DNA from: Pseudomonas sp. CAN1
Lineage (GTDB): Bacteria; Pseudomonadota; Gammaproteobacteria; Pseudomonadales; Pseudomonadaceae
Length of the DNA: 58,526 nt
NCBI RefSeq assembly: GCF_030462585.1
Contig: NZ_JASMRU010000014.1
Span: forward strand, 80,338 to 138,863
Direction of reading: 5' to 3'
A program made the position numbers and the translations under genes. Below are positions 44,878-54,006 of this stretch, in pieces (the stretch's first letter is position 1; every line of letters begins with the position of its first letter). Below the pieces are notes generated by a model that was given only the letters and a program-made list of their open reading frames with translations, was not told the DNA's origin and ran no database searches.

Positions 44878-45464
44878 GCGCTGGCCTTCTGCGCCTGCTC
44901 GATCTGCGGCTGCTGCAGGCGGGCGAGGGTTTCGGCGAAAAGCTCGCCAAACAGCCGCGCTGTCTTCAGGTCGCCGGGGCAGAAGTCCGCAGCGGTCTTG
45001 TCGGCCTGGGCCATCAGTCCGGACCAGGAGCCGAGGCGGTTGGCGGCTTCCTCGATGGGCACGCCCAGGTGCTGTTCGGGGAGGATCGGGTTGCCGGCCC
45101 AGAGCATCCCGTGCTGCATGCAGAAGGTGAACAGCGAGATCAGCGTCGACTGCTTGTCACCGGCCGGCAGCGCCGAGACGGTGAAGCCCGCCGCGAGCCG
45201 GCCGCGCAACTTCTGCTGGCGCCAGAGCGGCCCGGTGGCATCCATCAGGGCTTTCAGTGGCGCAGAGACGCCGCCCAGGTAGGTGGGCGATCCCAGGATC
45301 AGGCCGTTATAGGCGAGCAGCGTTTGCGGTTGTTCGATCAACTCCTGTGCCTTGAGCAGGTGTACTTCGCAGCCGGGCACCTGGCGAGCGCCGCTGGCGA
45401 TGGCCTGGGCGATGCGCTCGGTACGGCCGCTGGCGCTGTGGTAGACGATGGCGATGGTTTTCAT
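44874..45464 (-). CDS. Flavodoxin-family NAD(P)H-dependent oxidoreductase
   Basis: 196 aa, flavodoxin fold. FMN phosphate loop IVYHSASGRTERIAQAI (residues 5-21) and the second flavin loop LILGSPTYLGGVSAPLKALMDATG are clear, placing it with WrbA/NQO-type quinone reductases. It probably reduces quinones by two electrons to avoid radical formation. It is divergent from a MerR gene across 108 bp; the promoter facing it has the 19-bp spacer typical of MerR-activated genes. DUF2798 follows in the same operon. Confidence 0.9.
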   Translation of the reverse strand: MKTIAIVYHSASGRTERIAQAIASGARQVPGCEVHLLKAQELIEQPQTLLAYNGLILGSPTYLGGVSAPLKALMDATGPLWRQQKLRGRLAAGFTVSALPAGDKQSTLISLFTFCMQHGMLWAGNPILPEQHLGVPIEEAANRLGSWSGLMAQADKTAADFCPGDLKTARLFGELFAETLARLQQPQIEQAQKASA

Positions 45465-45531
45465 GGTTTCTCCGCAGGTTGCACGCTAGGGGGAAGCCAC
45501 GCGTGGATTGACCACGGCGGGCTTTGGCGTG

Positions 45532-45562
45532 AACCTACAAGTTCAAGCGAACTTGAGGTCAA
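45532..45562 (-). promoter_or_regulatory. MerR-type promoter with 19-bp spacer
   Basis: On the minus strand: -35 TTGACC, a 19-base spacer TCAAGTTCGCTTGAACTTG, then -10 TAGGTT. The spacer contains the perfect dyad CAAGTTC-N4-GAACTTG (45538-45555). The over-long spacer with a central dyad is the hallmark of promoters switched by MerR-family twisting. Confidence 0.75.
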
Positions 45563-45572
45563 AGGGTGTTCC

Positions 45573-46013
45573 ATGGATATCGCTGATGTGGCCAGGCGCT
45601 CCGGTGTGCCGGCGTCGACCCTGCGCTTCTACGAGGAAAAGGGGCTAATCGTTTCGCTCGCCAGGCCCGGTGCGCGCCGCCAGTTCGCGGCGCAGATTCT
45701 CGACCAGCTGGCGCTGATCAGCCTGGGGCAGTCGGCCGGCTTCCGCCTGGAGGAAATCCGCTCGATGTTTTCCGGTGACGGTGGGACCAGCATCGACCGG
45801 CAGATGTTGGCGGCCAAGGCGGACGAGCTGGATGCGACGATCCGACGGCTGCGGGCGATGAGCCGGGGGCTGAGGCATGCGGCGGCGTGCCCGGCGCCCA
45901 GTCACGCGGAGTGCCCGACTTTCCAGCGGCTGGTAAAGGCGGCGGCGGAGAGTGCGCTGGAGGGGAAGAGGGAGCGGGGGAGGTTGAAGAAGGGGAAGGA
46001 CGCCATCGGATGA
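45573..46013 (+). CDS. MerR-family transcriptional regulator
   Basis: 146 aa. MDIADVARRSGVPASTLRFYEEKGLIVSLARPGARRQFAAQILDQLALISLGQSAGFRLEEIRSMF is the MerR winged-helix; a dimerisation helix and a C-terminal segment with two Cys (AACPAPSHAECPTF) follow. Two Cys in that place could bind a metal or sense redox state, but they are spaced wider than in SoxR or CueR. The Lys/Arg-rich tail (GKRERGRLKKGKD) is unusual. It is divergent from the flavodoxin-fold gene it probably controls. Confidence 0.88.
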   Translation: MDIADVARRSGVPASTLRFYEEKGLIVSLARPGARRQFAAQILDQLALISLGQSAGFRLEEIRSMFSGDGGTSIDRQMLAAKADELDATIRRLRAMSRGLRHAAACPAPSHAECPTFQRLVKAAAESALEGKRERGRLKKGKDAIG

Positions 46014-46047
46014 GTTTGGAGAGGCAGCTATCGGCTGACACGCTGTT

Positions 46048-46124
46048 GTAGGAGCGAGCTTGCTCGCGAACCGCCTGACAGCGGAGTCGCCGGAAAATCC
46101 GTTCGCGAGCAAGCTCGCTCCTAC
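46048..46124. repeat. REP-type inverted pair, family A
   Basis: Both 23-base arms are intact; same family as 1068-1144. Confidence 0.9.
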
Positions 46125-46170
46125 AAGGCGAATAGCGGTGCGAGTCCCCGAAGAGGCCTTGCCAGCCACG

Positions 46171-46240
46171 TGGGGCGAATAACCCGGAACGGGTTATCCG
46201 CCGTTATGGCGGATAACGCCTCAGGCGTTATGCGCCCTAC
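46171..46240. repeat. Double palindromic repeat, family C
   Basis: Two hairpins, with cores AATAACCCGG...GGGTTATCC and GGATAACGCC...GGCGTTAT, ending GCCCTAC. The CTA of this end (46237-46239) is the TAG stop of the adjoining minus-strand LysR gene. Confidence 0.8.
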
Positions 46241-47100
46241 AGGGAGACACCCAGCGCGGCCGAAAGCCACTCGCAGAAGCCCACCGCCTGCGCGTTGCGC
46301 TCGCTCTGCTGATGCACCAGCAGCGACCAGTTCGGCCCGCGCACGGCCTGTTCGCTGAGTGGTGCCAGCAGGCCATTTTCCTGCGCATCGCCGGCCAGCA
46401 GCTGGCTTACCAGGGCAACGCCCAGCCCCTGGCTGGCGGCATCCAGCAGCAGGCCGGGGTCGGAGAAGTTCAGCCCTTCGCTGCGCTGACCAACGTCGGC
46501 GCCGCCTTGCAGTTGCCAGTGTGCCCAGTCCATCTCCCGTTCGCCGTGCAGGGTGGTGCGCGTCGCTTCCGCCTGCGCCAGCAGCGAGGGATGGCAGGCG
46601 GGGTACAGGCGATCCTCCAGCAGCACGCGGAAGCGGCATTCGGCCTGGGCGGTGAGGTCGTCGCGCACGGCGATATCGATGGTCTGGGTGGCCATGTCCG
46701 GGGTTTCGTCGGTGGTCAGCAGCCAGAGGTCGATCTGCGGGTGGCGTGCATGGAAGTCGTCCAGGCGCGGCACCAGCCAGTGGCGGGCGAAGGCCGGGGT
46801 GGTATTGACCACCAGCTGGTTGGGTTTGCGGTACTGGTCCAGGCGGCGGATGCCCACGGCCAGCTGTTGCAGCATGGATTGCGTGGTGCTGAGCAGGTCC
46901 GCGCCGGCGTCGGTCAGCGCCACCTTGCGCCCGGAGCGATAGAACAGCGGCTGTTCGACGAAGCTTTCCAGGCTGCGGATCTGCTGGCTGATGGCCGACT
47001 GGGTGAGGTGCAGTTCCTCGGCGGCCTTGTGGAAGCTGCCCAGGCGCGCGGCGGCTTCGAAGCCGCGCAGGGCATTCAGGGGTGGCCAGTGTTTGAGCAT
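46237..47100 (-). CDS. LysR-family regulator of the agmatine operon, GcvA-like
   Basis: 287 aa. WPPLNALRGFEAAARLGSFHKAAEELHLTQSAISQQIRSLESFVEQPLFYRSGRKVALTDAG is a GcvA-type HTH, followed by a full effector domain. It is divergent from the agmatine deiminase gene; a good dyad lies 22 bp upstream of its start. Gene position matches the regulator next to agu2-type operons (agu2R), so agmatine or N-carbamoylputrescine is a plausible effector. Its TAG stop is provided by a family C repeat end. Confidence 0.87.
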   Translation of the reverse strand: MLKHWPPLNALRGFEAAARLGSFHKAAEELHLTQSAISQQIRSLESFVEQPLFYRSGRKVALTDAGADLLSTTQSMLQQLAVGIRRLDQYRKPNQLVVNTTPAFARHWLVPRLDDFHARHPQIDLWLLTTDETPDMATQTIDIAVRDDLTAQAECRFRVLLEDRLYPACHPSLLAQAEATRTTLHGEREMDWAHWQLQGGADVGQRSEGLNFSDPGLLLDAASQGLGVALVSQLLAGDAQENGLLAPLSEQAVRGPNWSLLVHQQSERNAQAVGFCEWLSAALGVSL

Positions 47101-47121
47101 GATCGATAAGTCTGCCTAATC

Positions 47122-47138
47122 AGATTTACGCAAAATCT
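47122..47138. promoter_or_regulatory. Candidate operator of the agmatine operon
   Basis: AGATTTACGCAAAATCT: perfect 6-bp arms AGATTT/AAATCT with a 5-bp centre, inside a larger CGATA...TATCG dyad (47104-47142), in the intergenic region of the divergent LysR and aguA-like genes. Confidence 0.5.
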
Positions 47139-47233
47139 ATCGTTTGTTCTGACATTTTTACAGGCCTAGCATGGTCGTCAGGCGCCGCTGAACCTTTTCC
47201 TTCCGATAAAAATTACTTACCAAAGGCTTGAGT

Positions 47234-48288
47234 ATGCATCGCAACGACGACATGCAGAACGGCTGGCGCATGCCTGCCGAATGGGTCAACCACGCGGCGA
47301 CCTGGATGGCATTCCCGCATAACCGTCCGCTCTGGGAGGGCGGCTGGCACGTGACCCTGGAGCAGGTGCAGGAAGACTTTGCCCGCGTCGCCAACGCCAT
47401 CGCCCGCTTCGAGCCGGTAAAGCTGGTGGTGGACCCGTCCGCCATGGCCCGCGCCGCCGAGCTGTGCGGGGCCAACGTCGAGCTGGTGCCGCTGCCCATC
47501 GACGACAGCTGGTGCCGCGATTCCGGGCCGACCTTCGTCTGCCATCCGCAGCACGGCGTGGCCGGCGTGAGCTGGCGCTTCAACGCCTGGGGCGGAAAGT
47601 CCGAGCACACCCTGGACGAAGGCCTGGGCCGGCGCATCCTGAATAACCTTGGGCTCGACTGCTTCGGCACGCCGCTGGCCAACGAGGGCGGGGCGATCCA
47701 CGTGGACGGCGAGGGCACGCTGATCACCACCGAGTCGGTGCTGCTCAACCCCAACCGCAATCCCGGCGTCAGCAAGCGCGAGATGGAGGAGATCTTCAGT
47801 CGTCTGCTGGGCGTGACCAAGACCATCTGGCTGCCGGGCGACCCGCAGTACGTCACCGGCGACATGACCGACGGCCACGTCGACGGCGTGTGCGCCTTCG
47901 CCCGCCCCGGCGTGCTGCTGGTGGATGCCACCCACGACGCCTCCAGCACCTACGCCGAAGTGGCGCGCGAGAACCGTCGCGCACTGGAGCTGGCCACCGA
48001 TGCCAAAGGGCGCTCCTTCGAGCTGATCGAGCTGTTCGAAGCCAGCGCGGCGGTGGACCCGGAGGCGGAAGTCTTCTGCGCGTCCTACACCAACTTCTAC
48101 CTCGCCAATGGCGCGGTGATCATGCCGGCCTACGGCATCGCCGCCGACGACGAGGCCGCTGCCGTGCTGGCCCGCGCCTTCCCCGGTCGCGAAGTGGTGC
48201 CGGTGCGCATCAACAACCTGGCCCACGGCGGTGGCGGCGTGCACTGCATCACCCAGCAGCAGCCGGCCTGGCCGCTGGGAGGCCTGTG

Positions 48289-48289
<1 letters not shown>
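47234..48289 (+). CDS. aguA: Agmatine deiminase
   Basis: 351 aa, guanidino-modifying enzyme of the PPAD family. Substrate and catalytic motifs: WMAFPHNRPLW, DDSWCRDSGPTF, FNAWGGK, ANEGGAIHVDGEGTL, DGHVDGVCAF (His/Asp) and the nucleophile Cys in GGGGVHCITQQ (about residue 338). It converts agmatine to N-carbamoylputrescine and ammonia in the cytoplasm. The ATG at 47234 is preferred to a TTG two codons earlier. First gene of a four-gene operon; its TGA overlaps the next ATG. Confidence 0.95.
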
Positions 48290-49191
<902 letters not shown>

Positions 49192-49193
49192 CC

Positions 49194-50291
49194 ATGAACA
49201 AGCACCTGCTGATCGGCGCGCTGGGGTTGTCCCTGGCGTGCACCCTGCAACCGGCCACGGCCGAAGAAAAGGTCCTGCGCCTTTTCAACTGGGCGGACTA
49301 CTTCGCCCCCGATACCCTGGCGAATTTCACCAAGGAGACCGGCATCCGCGTCATCTACGACGTGATGGACAGCAGCGAGACGCTGGAGGCGAAGATGATG
49401 GCCGGGCACAGCGGCTATGACCTGATCTTCCCCGGCGATACCGTCGCCGAGCGCCTGATGCGTGCCGGCGCCCTGCAGAAGCTCGACGAGAGCAAACTGG
49501 AGCACCTGGGCGACATCGAGCAGGGCTTGCAGAGCCTGCAGACCAAGTACCCGTACTCGCGGCACGCCGTGGTGCCCTACACCTGGGGCAGCATCGGCCT
49601 GACCTACAACCAGGCGAAGATCGAGCAGCGCATGCCCGGCGCGCCGGTGAACAGCCTCGACCTGATGTTCAAGCCGGAAATGGCCAAGCACTTCGCCGAT
49701 TGCGGCATCTCGATGATCGACTCGCCGGACGAAGTGCTCGCCGTGGTGCTCAACTACCTCGGCCGCGACCCGCGCAGCGGCAAGCCGCAGGACCTGAGCG
49801 AAGCGCTGGCGGTGCTCAACGGCATCCGCCCGTACATTCGCAAGTTCCAGTCGCAGCCGGTGACCCAGCTGGTGAACGGCGACCTGTGCCTGTCGCTGGG
49901 CTACAGCGGCGACGTGATCCAGTCGCAACGCGCCGCCGACGAGGCGAAGAAGCCCGAGCGCTTCGAGTACCGCGTGCCGCGCGAAGGTACTTCGGTGTGG
50001 ATGGACACCATGGCCATCCCCGCCGACGCGCCGCACCCCGAGTACGCCTATGCGCTGATCAACTACCTGATGCGCCCCGAGGTGATGGCGGCCATCAGTA
50101 ACGCCACCGGCTACCCGACCTCCAACGCCAAGGCGCGGCCGATGGTCGAGGCGAGCATGCGCGACAATCCGGACATCTATCTTGATGAGAAGGCCTACGC
50201 GCGGCTGTTCCCCGGCAAGGACATCCCGCAGCGCGACATGCGGGCGCGGATGCGCACCTGGACCAGTTTCAAGACCGGCACCGGCGGCTGA
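49194..50291 (+). CDS. Periplasmic polyamine-binding protein, PotD/PotF-like
   Basis: 365 aa. Sec signal peptide 1-23 (MNKHLLIGALGLSLACTLQPATA). EEKVLRLFNWADYFAPDTLANFTKETGIRVIYDVMDSSETLEAKMMAGHSGYDLIFPGDTV is the usual start of PotD/PotF/SpuD proteins. It should bind agmatine, putrescine or spermidine for an ABC importer. No permease or ATPase gene follows, so it would have to use a transporter encoded elsewhere or serve another role. It starts two bases after aguB; GGAG is well placed. Confidence 0.92.
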   Translation: MNKHLLIGALGLSLACTLQPATAEEKVLRLFNWADYFAPDTLANFTKETGIRVIYDVMDSSETLEAKMMAGHSGYDLIFPGDTVAERLMRAGALQKLDESKLEHLGDIEQGLQSLQTKYPYSRHAVVPYTWGSIGLTYNQAKIEQRMPGAPVNSLDLMFKPEMAKHFADCGISMIDSPDEVLAVVLNYLGRDPRSGKPQDLSEALAVLNGIRPYIRKFQSQPVTQLVNGDLCLSLGYSGDVIQSQRAADEAKKPERFEYRVPREGTSVWMDTMAIPADAPHPEYAYALINYLMRPEVMAAISNATGYPTSNAKARPMVEASMRDNPDIYLDEKAYARLFPGKDIPQRDMRARMRTWTSFKTGTGG

Positions 50292-50301
50292 GGAGGCGAG
50301 G

Positions 50302-51405
50302 ATGATGACACGCAGGAACCTGCTCGGCGCCGGCATGACGCTGGCGACGGGTCTCGGGCTCGGCCTGGGCCGCGTCGCCCTGGCGGCGAAGCCCTGGTAC
50401 ATGCCCGACGAGCACCGCAAGCAGGAGCGGGTGTTCGTCGCCTACGCGGCGAGCGCCGACATCTGGGAGGACCTGGCGCCCAACGTGAATGCCACGGTGG
50501 CCCGGCTGGCCCGCGCCATTGCCGAGTTCCAGCCGGTGACGGTGCTCTGCCGGCCGGAGCAGGAGGCGGAAGCCAAGCGCGCGTGCGGCGGCCAGAACAT
50601 CGACTTCCTGCCGCTGCCGGTGGATGACATCTGGGTGCGCGACTACGGCGGCTGCTTCCTGGTCAACGATGCGCCGGGCGGCCTGGCACTGGCCGACTTC
50701 AACTTCAACGGCTGGGGCGGCAAGCAGACCGCCAAGCGCGATGGTCAGGTGGCCGCCGCGCTGGCGGAGGAGCTGGAGGCGAAGGCTCTCATCAGTGAGC
50801 TGTGCGGGGAGGGTGGTGGCATCGAGGTGGACGGCCACGGCACCGCGATCTTCACCGAGAGCTGCTGGCTCAACGACAACCGCAACCCCGGCTGGACGCG
50901 CTCGCGCATCGAAGCGGAGATGAAGCGGGTGCTGGGATTGCGCAAGGTGATCTGGCTGCCGGGCATTCGTGGCAAGGACATCACCGATGCCCATGTGGAT
51001 TTCTATGCGCGTTTCGTCGAGCCGGGCGTCGTGGTGGTCAACCTGGACAACGACAAGCGCTCCTACGACTACGAGGTCACCCGCAAGCATCTGGCGATCC
51101 TGCAGAGCGCCACCGACGCCGATGGCCGAAAGCTCAAGCTGCACAGCCTGCCGCCGCCGCTGAAACCCAAGCCCAGTGCCTTCAACCGCGACAACCCGGA
51201 CTTCGCCGCCGGTTACATCAACTACCTGCCGGTAAACGGCGGGGTGATCGCCCCGCAGTTCGGTGATGTGGCGGCCGACGAGCATTGCCATGCCTTGCTC
51301 AGCGAGCTGTACCCGGACCGGGAGATCGTCCAGCTGAACATCGACCCGATTGCGGCAGGCGGTGGCGGCATCCATTGCGTGACGTTGCAGATGCCGGCGG
51401 TGTAG
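50302..51405 (+). CDS. Tat-exported agmatine deiminase paralogue
   Basis: 367 aa. The N-terminus MMTRRNLLGAGMTLATGLGLGLGRVALA has a twin-arginine motif (TRRNLLG) and an AxA-like end, so the folded enzyme should go to the periplasm. The agmatine deiminase motifs are retained: DDIWVRDYGGCFL, FNFNGWGGK, GEGGGIEVDGHGTA, DAHVDFYARF and the Cys in GGGGIHCVTLQ (about 359). It is clearly diverged from the first deiminase in this operon (about a third identical by eye). Gene order matches the agu2ABCA' operon of some P. aeruginosa strains, whose last gene is this second deiminase. Confidence 0.92.
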   Translation: MMTRRNLLGAGMTLATGLGLGLGRVALAAKPWYMPDEHRKQERVFVAYAASADIWEDLAPNVNATVARLARAIAEFQPVTVLCRPEQEAEAKRACGGQNIDFLPLPVDDIWVRDYGGCFLVNDAPGGLALADFNFNGWGGKQTAKRDGQVAAALAEELEAKALISELCGEGGGIEVDGHGTAIFTESCWLNDNRNPGWTRSRIEAEMKRVLGLRKVIWLPGIRGKDITDAHVDFYARFVEPGVVVVNLDNDKRSYDYEVTRKHLAILQSATDADGRKLKLHSLPPPLKPKPSAFNRDNPDFAAGYINYLPVNGGVIAPQFGDVAADEHCHALLSELYPDREIVQLNIDPIAAGGGGIHCVTLQMPAV

Positions 51406-51434
51406 CGCGTCCCGGCGATGCGCCATGGCCCTGC

Positions 51435-51490
51435 GTAGGAGCGGACTCCGTCCGCGATTGGCCCCGCCTCGCGCCGGATACCATCGCGGA
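51435..51490. repeat. Degenerate family B repeat
   Basis: The left arm GTAGGAGCGGACTCCGTCC is intact but the right arm is reduced to ATCGCGGA. With the family C copy downstream it fills the 209-bp gap. Confidence 0.7.
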
Positions 51491-51578
51491 TGCTGGCATT
51501 TCCGGTGTGCGTCGGCGTGGCGAATAATGGGTATCGCTGCGCTCCACGCCATCCTACGTTGAGCAGTCCTGCCAGGCC

Positions 51579-51612
51579 GTAGGGCGCATAACGCCCCAAG
51601 CGTTATCCGCCG
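51579..51612. repeat. Short palindromic repeat, family C
   Basis: GTAGGGCGCATAACGC-CCCAA-GCGTTATCCGCC. It ends three bases before the stop codon of the sirtuin gene. Confidence 0.75.
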
Positions 51613-51614
51613 TT

Positions 51615-52379
51615 CTAGGGTGCCGGGAAAGCGGCGGCGAGCAGGGCGGGTAGGGCTTCGCCGGCAGCGCTGGCCAGGGCGAAATCACGCTCGCCATGCA
51701 AGGGGCCGGGCGCGGGGTTGATGTGCAGGACGGTGGCGCGCAGGCGCCAGGCGATCTCGGGGATTTCCGCGGCTGGGTAGACGACGCCGGAGGTGCCGAT
51801 GGAGATCAGCAGGTCGCACTGCTCGGCGGCGTGGAAGGCGTCGGTGATCGCGCCCATCGGCAGGCTTTCGCCGAACCACACCACGCCGGGGCGCAGCGGG
51901 CCGCCGCAGTGGGTGCAGGCCGGCGGCGTGACGCGGCGGCCGGCCTCGGGTTCGTCCGGTATCGGCAGCGGCGCATCCGGCTCGCGCTGGCAGAGGAAGC
52001 AGTGCGGGCGCTCCAGCTGGCCGTGCAGGTGGGTGACGTCCTGGCTGCCGGCACGCTCGTGGAGGTCGTCGACGTTCTGGGTGATCAGCGTGAGCCTGGG
52101 CACCTTGCCCGCCAGCTCGGCGATGGCCAGGTGCGCGGGGTTGGGCTGCGCGCGGTGGACCATGCTGCGTCGCCACTCGTACCAGCCCCAGACCAGCGCC
52201 GGGTCGGCGCGGAAGGCTTCGGCGGTAGCGAGGGAGGCGGCATCGAAGCGCTCCCACAACCCGGTGAGGCGGTCGCGGAAGGTGGGAATGCCGCTCTCGG
52301 CGGAAACCCCGGCGCCGGTAAACACCACGACATGGCGCGCCGTGCGCAGGGCATCGAGCAGGGCAGAGTCGAGGATCAT
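51615..52379 (-). CDS. cobB: NAD-dependent protein deacylase (sirtuin), CobB type
   Basis: 254 aa. NAD-binding GAGVSAESGIPTFRD, TQNVDDLHERAG and catalytic H119 (THLHG); zinc ligands C127, C130, C155 and C158. Y67 and R70 (WYEWR) form the Y-x-x-R pair of class III (SIRT5-like) sirtuins that prefer succinyl- and malonyl-lysine over acetyl-lysine. Cytoplasmic. It overlaps the diguanylate cyclase gene by four bases (ATGA), so the two are translationally coupled, an unusual pairing. Confidence 0.93.
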   Translation of the reverse strand: MILDSALLDALRTARHVVVFTGAGVSAESGIPTFRDRLTGLWERFDAASLATAEAFRADPALVWGWYEWRRSMVHRAQPNPAHLAIAELAGKVPRLTLITQNVDDLHERAGSQDVTHLHGQLERPHCFLCQREPDAPLPIPDEPEAGRRVTPPACTHCGGPLRPGVVWFGESLPMGAITDAFHAAEQCDLLISIGTSGVVYPAAEIPEIAWRLRATVLHINPAPGPLHGERDFALASAAGEALPALLAAAFPAP

Positions 52380-53899
52380 GGTGCGGCTCCTTGCGGCGTC
52401 GGCGCGCTTTCCATCCGGTTGCGGCCGGCGGCCTTGGCGCGGTACAGGGCGCGGTCGGCGGCTTCGATCAGGGCCTGCGGGTTGCTGTCGCTGCCGCCGG
52501 GCAGGGTGGCGATGCCGATGCTGGCGGTGATGCGCCCCAGCGGGCTGCCGGCATGGGTGAGGTTGGCCTGGCGCAGGCGCTGCATGAACTGCTCGGCCAC
52601 GGCCTGGGCACCTTCGGGGCCGGTGTTGGGCAGGATCACCGCCAGCTCCTCGCCGCCATAGCGCGCGGCAAGATCGGCCGGGCGCCGCACGCTGTCGGCC
52701 AGGACGCGACCGATGCGCCGCAGGCAGTCGTCGCCGGCCGGGTGGCCATAGGTGTCGTTGAAGCGTTTGAAGTGGTCCACGTCGATCAGCAGCAGGCCCA
52801 GCGGCGTGTGTTCGCGGTGGGCGCGGCGCAGTTCGGCGAGCAGGTGGTCGTCGAAGCTGCGGCGGTTTTCCAGCCCGGTCAGCGGGTCGCGGGAGGCTAG
52901 CACTTCCAGCTGGCGGTTGGCCTTGAGCAGGTCCTCGCGGGCATCGCGCAGCAGGCGCTCGGTGCCGATGCGGCGCTGGATGGCGAGGATCAGCAGGCTG
53001 CCGATGACCACGATGACCATCAGCAGGCCGAAGGCGATGGCCACCGTGCGCAGGGCGTCGGCGCGCCAGGCGGCGAGGGCTTCGTCTTTGCCCAGGGCGA
53101 CTGAGGTCACCAGCGGGTAGCGCTCGTTCTTGCGGAAGGCGTAGATGCGTTCGATGCCGTCCAGCGACGAGGCAAAGGTGGCGCTGCCCACCGTGGCGCT
53201 CTCCAGGTACTGGGTGAAGATCGGCGAGCGCGACAGCACGCGGCCCATGTCGCTTTCGCGGAACGGATAGCGCACCAGCACCTGGCCGTTACTGGTGGCG
53301 ACGCCGATGGCGCCGCTGTGGCCGATGTCGATCTTGCCGAACAGGCGCAGGAAGTCCTGCACGCCGAGTGTCGCGACTATCACCCCGGCGAAGTGGCCCT
53401 GGGCGTCGTTGTAGCGGCGGCTGACGGTGATCACCCAGACGCCGGTGGCGCGGCTGTGGATCGGCTCGCCGATGTAGGCGTCCAGCGAGGGGTTGTCGCG
53501 GTGGTGGATGAAGTAGGCGCGGTCGGCGCTGTTGGAGCCGGGCGGGAAGGGGCCGTTGGAGGTCATCAGCCAGTTGCCCTGGGCGTCGTAGATGCCGATG
53601 CCGTTGAGCTGGGCGAGCAGGTGCTGCTGGCGCTGCACCAGTTCGTTGAGCCGCTGCAGCTGCGGCGCGCCGCTGCCTTCGTGTTCCAGGCGCTCGGCGA
53701 GGCCGAGCAGGAGCATGGAGCTCTGGGTGACGATGCCTTCGACGTAGGTGTCCAGCGCCTGGGTCAGGTTGAGGTTGTGGGTGGTGGTCTCCTCCAGCGT
53801 CCGCTCGCGTGCCGACCACAGCTCCCAAGCCGTGGCGATGGCCACGGTGAGGCTGATGATCGACAGCAGGAGGATGGCTAGGCGGATATCGCGTTTCAC
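52376..53899 (-). CDS. Diguanylate cyclase with periplasmic Cache sensor
   Basis: 507 aa. Membrane helix 1 at about 7-27; a large periplasmic region to about 275 of the double-Cache type (GIGIYDAQGNWLMTSNGPFPPGSNSADRAYFIHHRDNPSLDAYIGEPIHSRATGVWVITVSRRY); helix 2 (TVAIAFGLLMVIVVIGSLLILAI); a short coil and a GGDEF domain. The active-site loop is GGEEL and an RxxD inhibitory I-site (RPAD) sits five residues before it, so it should make c-di-GMP with product feedback. Coupled to the sirtuin gene downstream. Confidence 0.92.
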   Translation of the reverse strand: MKRDIRLAILLLSIISLTVAIATAWELWSARERTLEETTTHNLNLTQALDTYVEGIVTQSSMLLLGLAERLEHEGSGAPQLQRLNELVQRQQHLLAQLNGIGIYDAQGNWLMTSNGPFPPGSNSADRAYFIHHRDNPSLDAYIGEPIHSRATGVWVITVSRRYNDAQGHFAGVIVATLGVQDFLRLFGKIDIGHSGAIGVATSNGQVLVRYPFRESDMGRVLSRSPIFTQYLESATVGSATFASSLDGIERIYAFRKNERYPLVTSVALGKDEALAAWRADALRTVAIAFGLLMVIVVIGSLLILAIQRRIGTERLLRDAREDLLKANRQLEVLASRDPLTGLENRRSFDDHLLAELRRAHREHTPLGLLLIDVDHFKRFNDTYGHPAGDDCLRRIGRVLADSVRRPADLAARYGGEELAVILPNTGPEGAQAVAEQFMQRLRQANLTHAGSPLGRITASIGIATLPGGSDSNPQALIEAADRALYRAKAAGRNRMESAPTPQGAAP

Positions 53900-54006
53900 A
53901 CTGGCCTCGGTGGGTCGTTCCCTGTGGCTCTGGCTGCGCGCCCGAGCATCGCCCGGCGGCAGAGCAGGGAGACGCCGGCCGCGTGCGCCGGGTTACGTGT
54001 CGTTCG

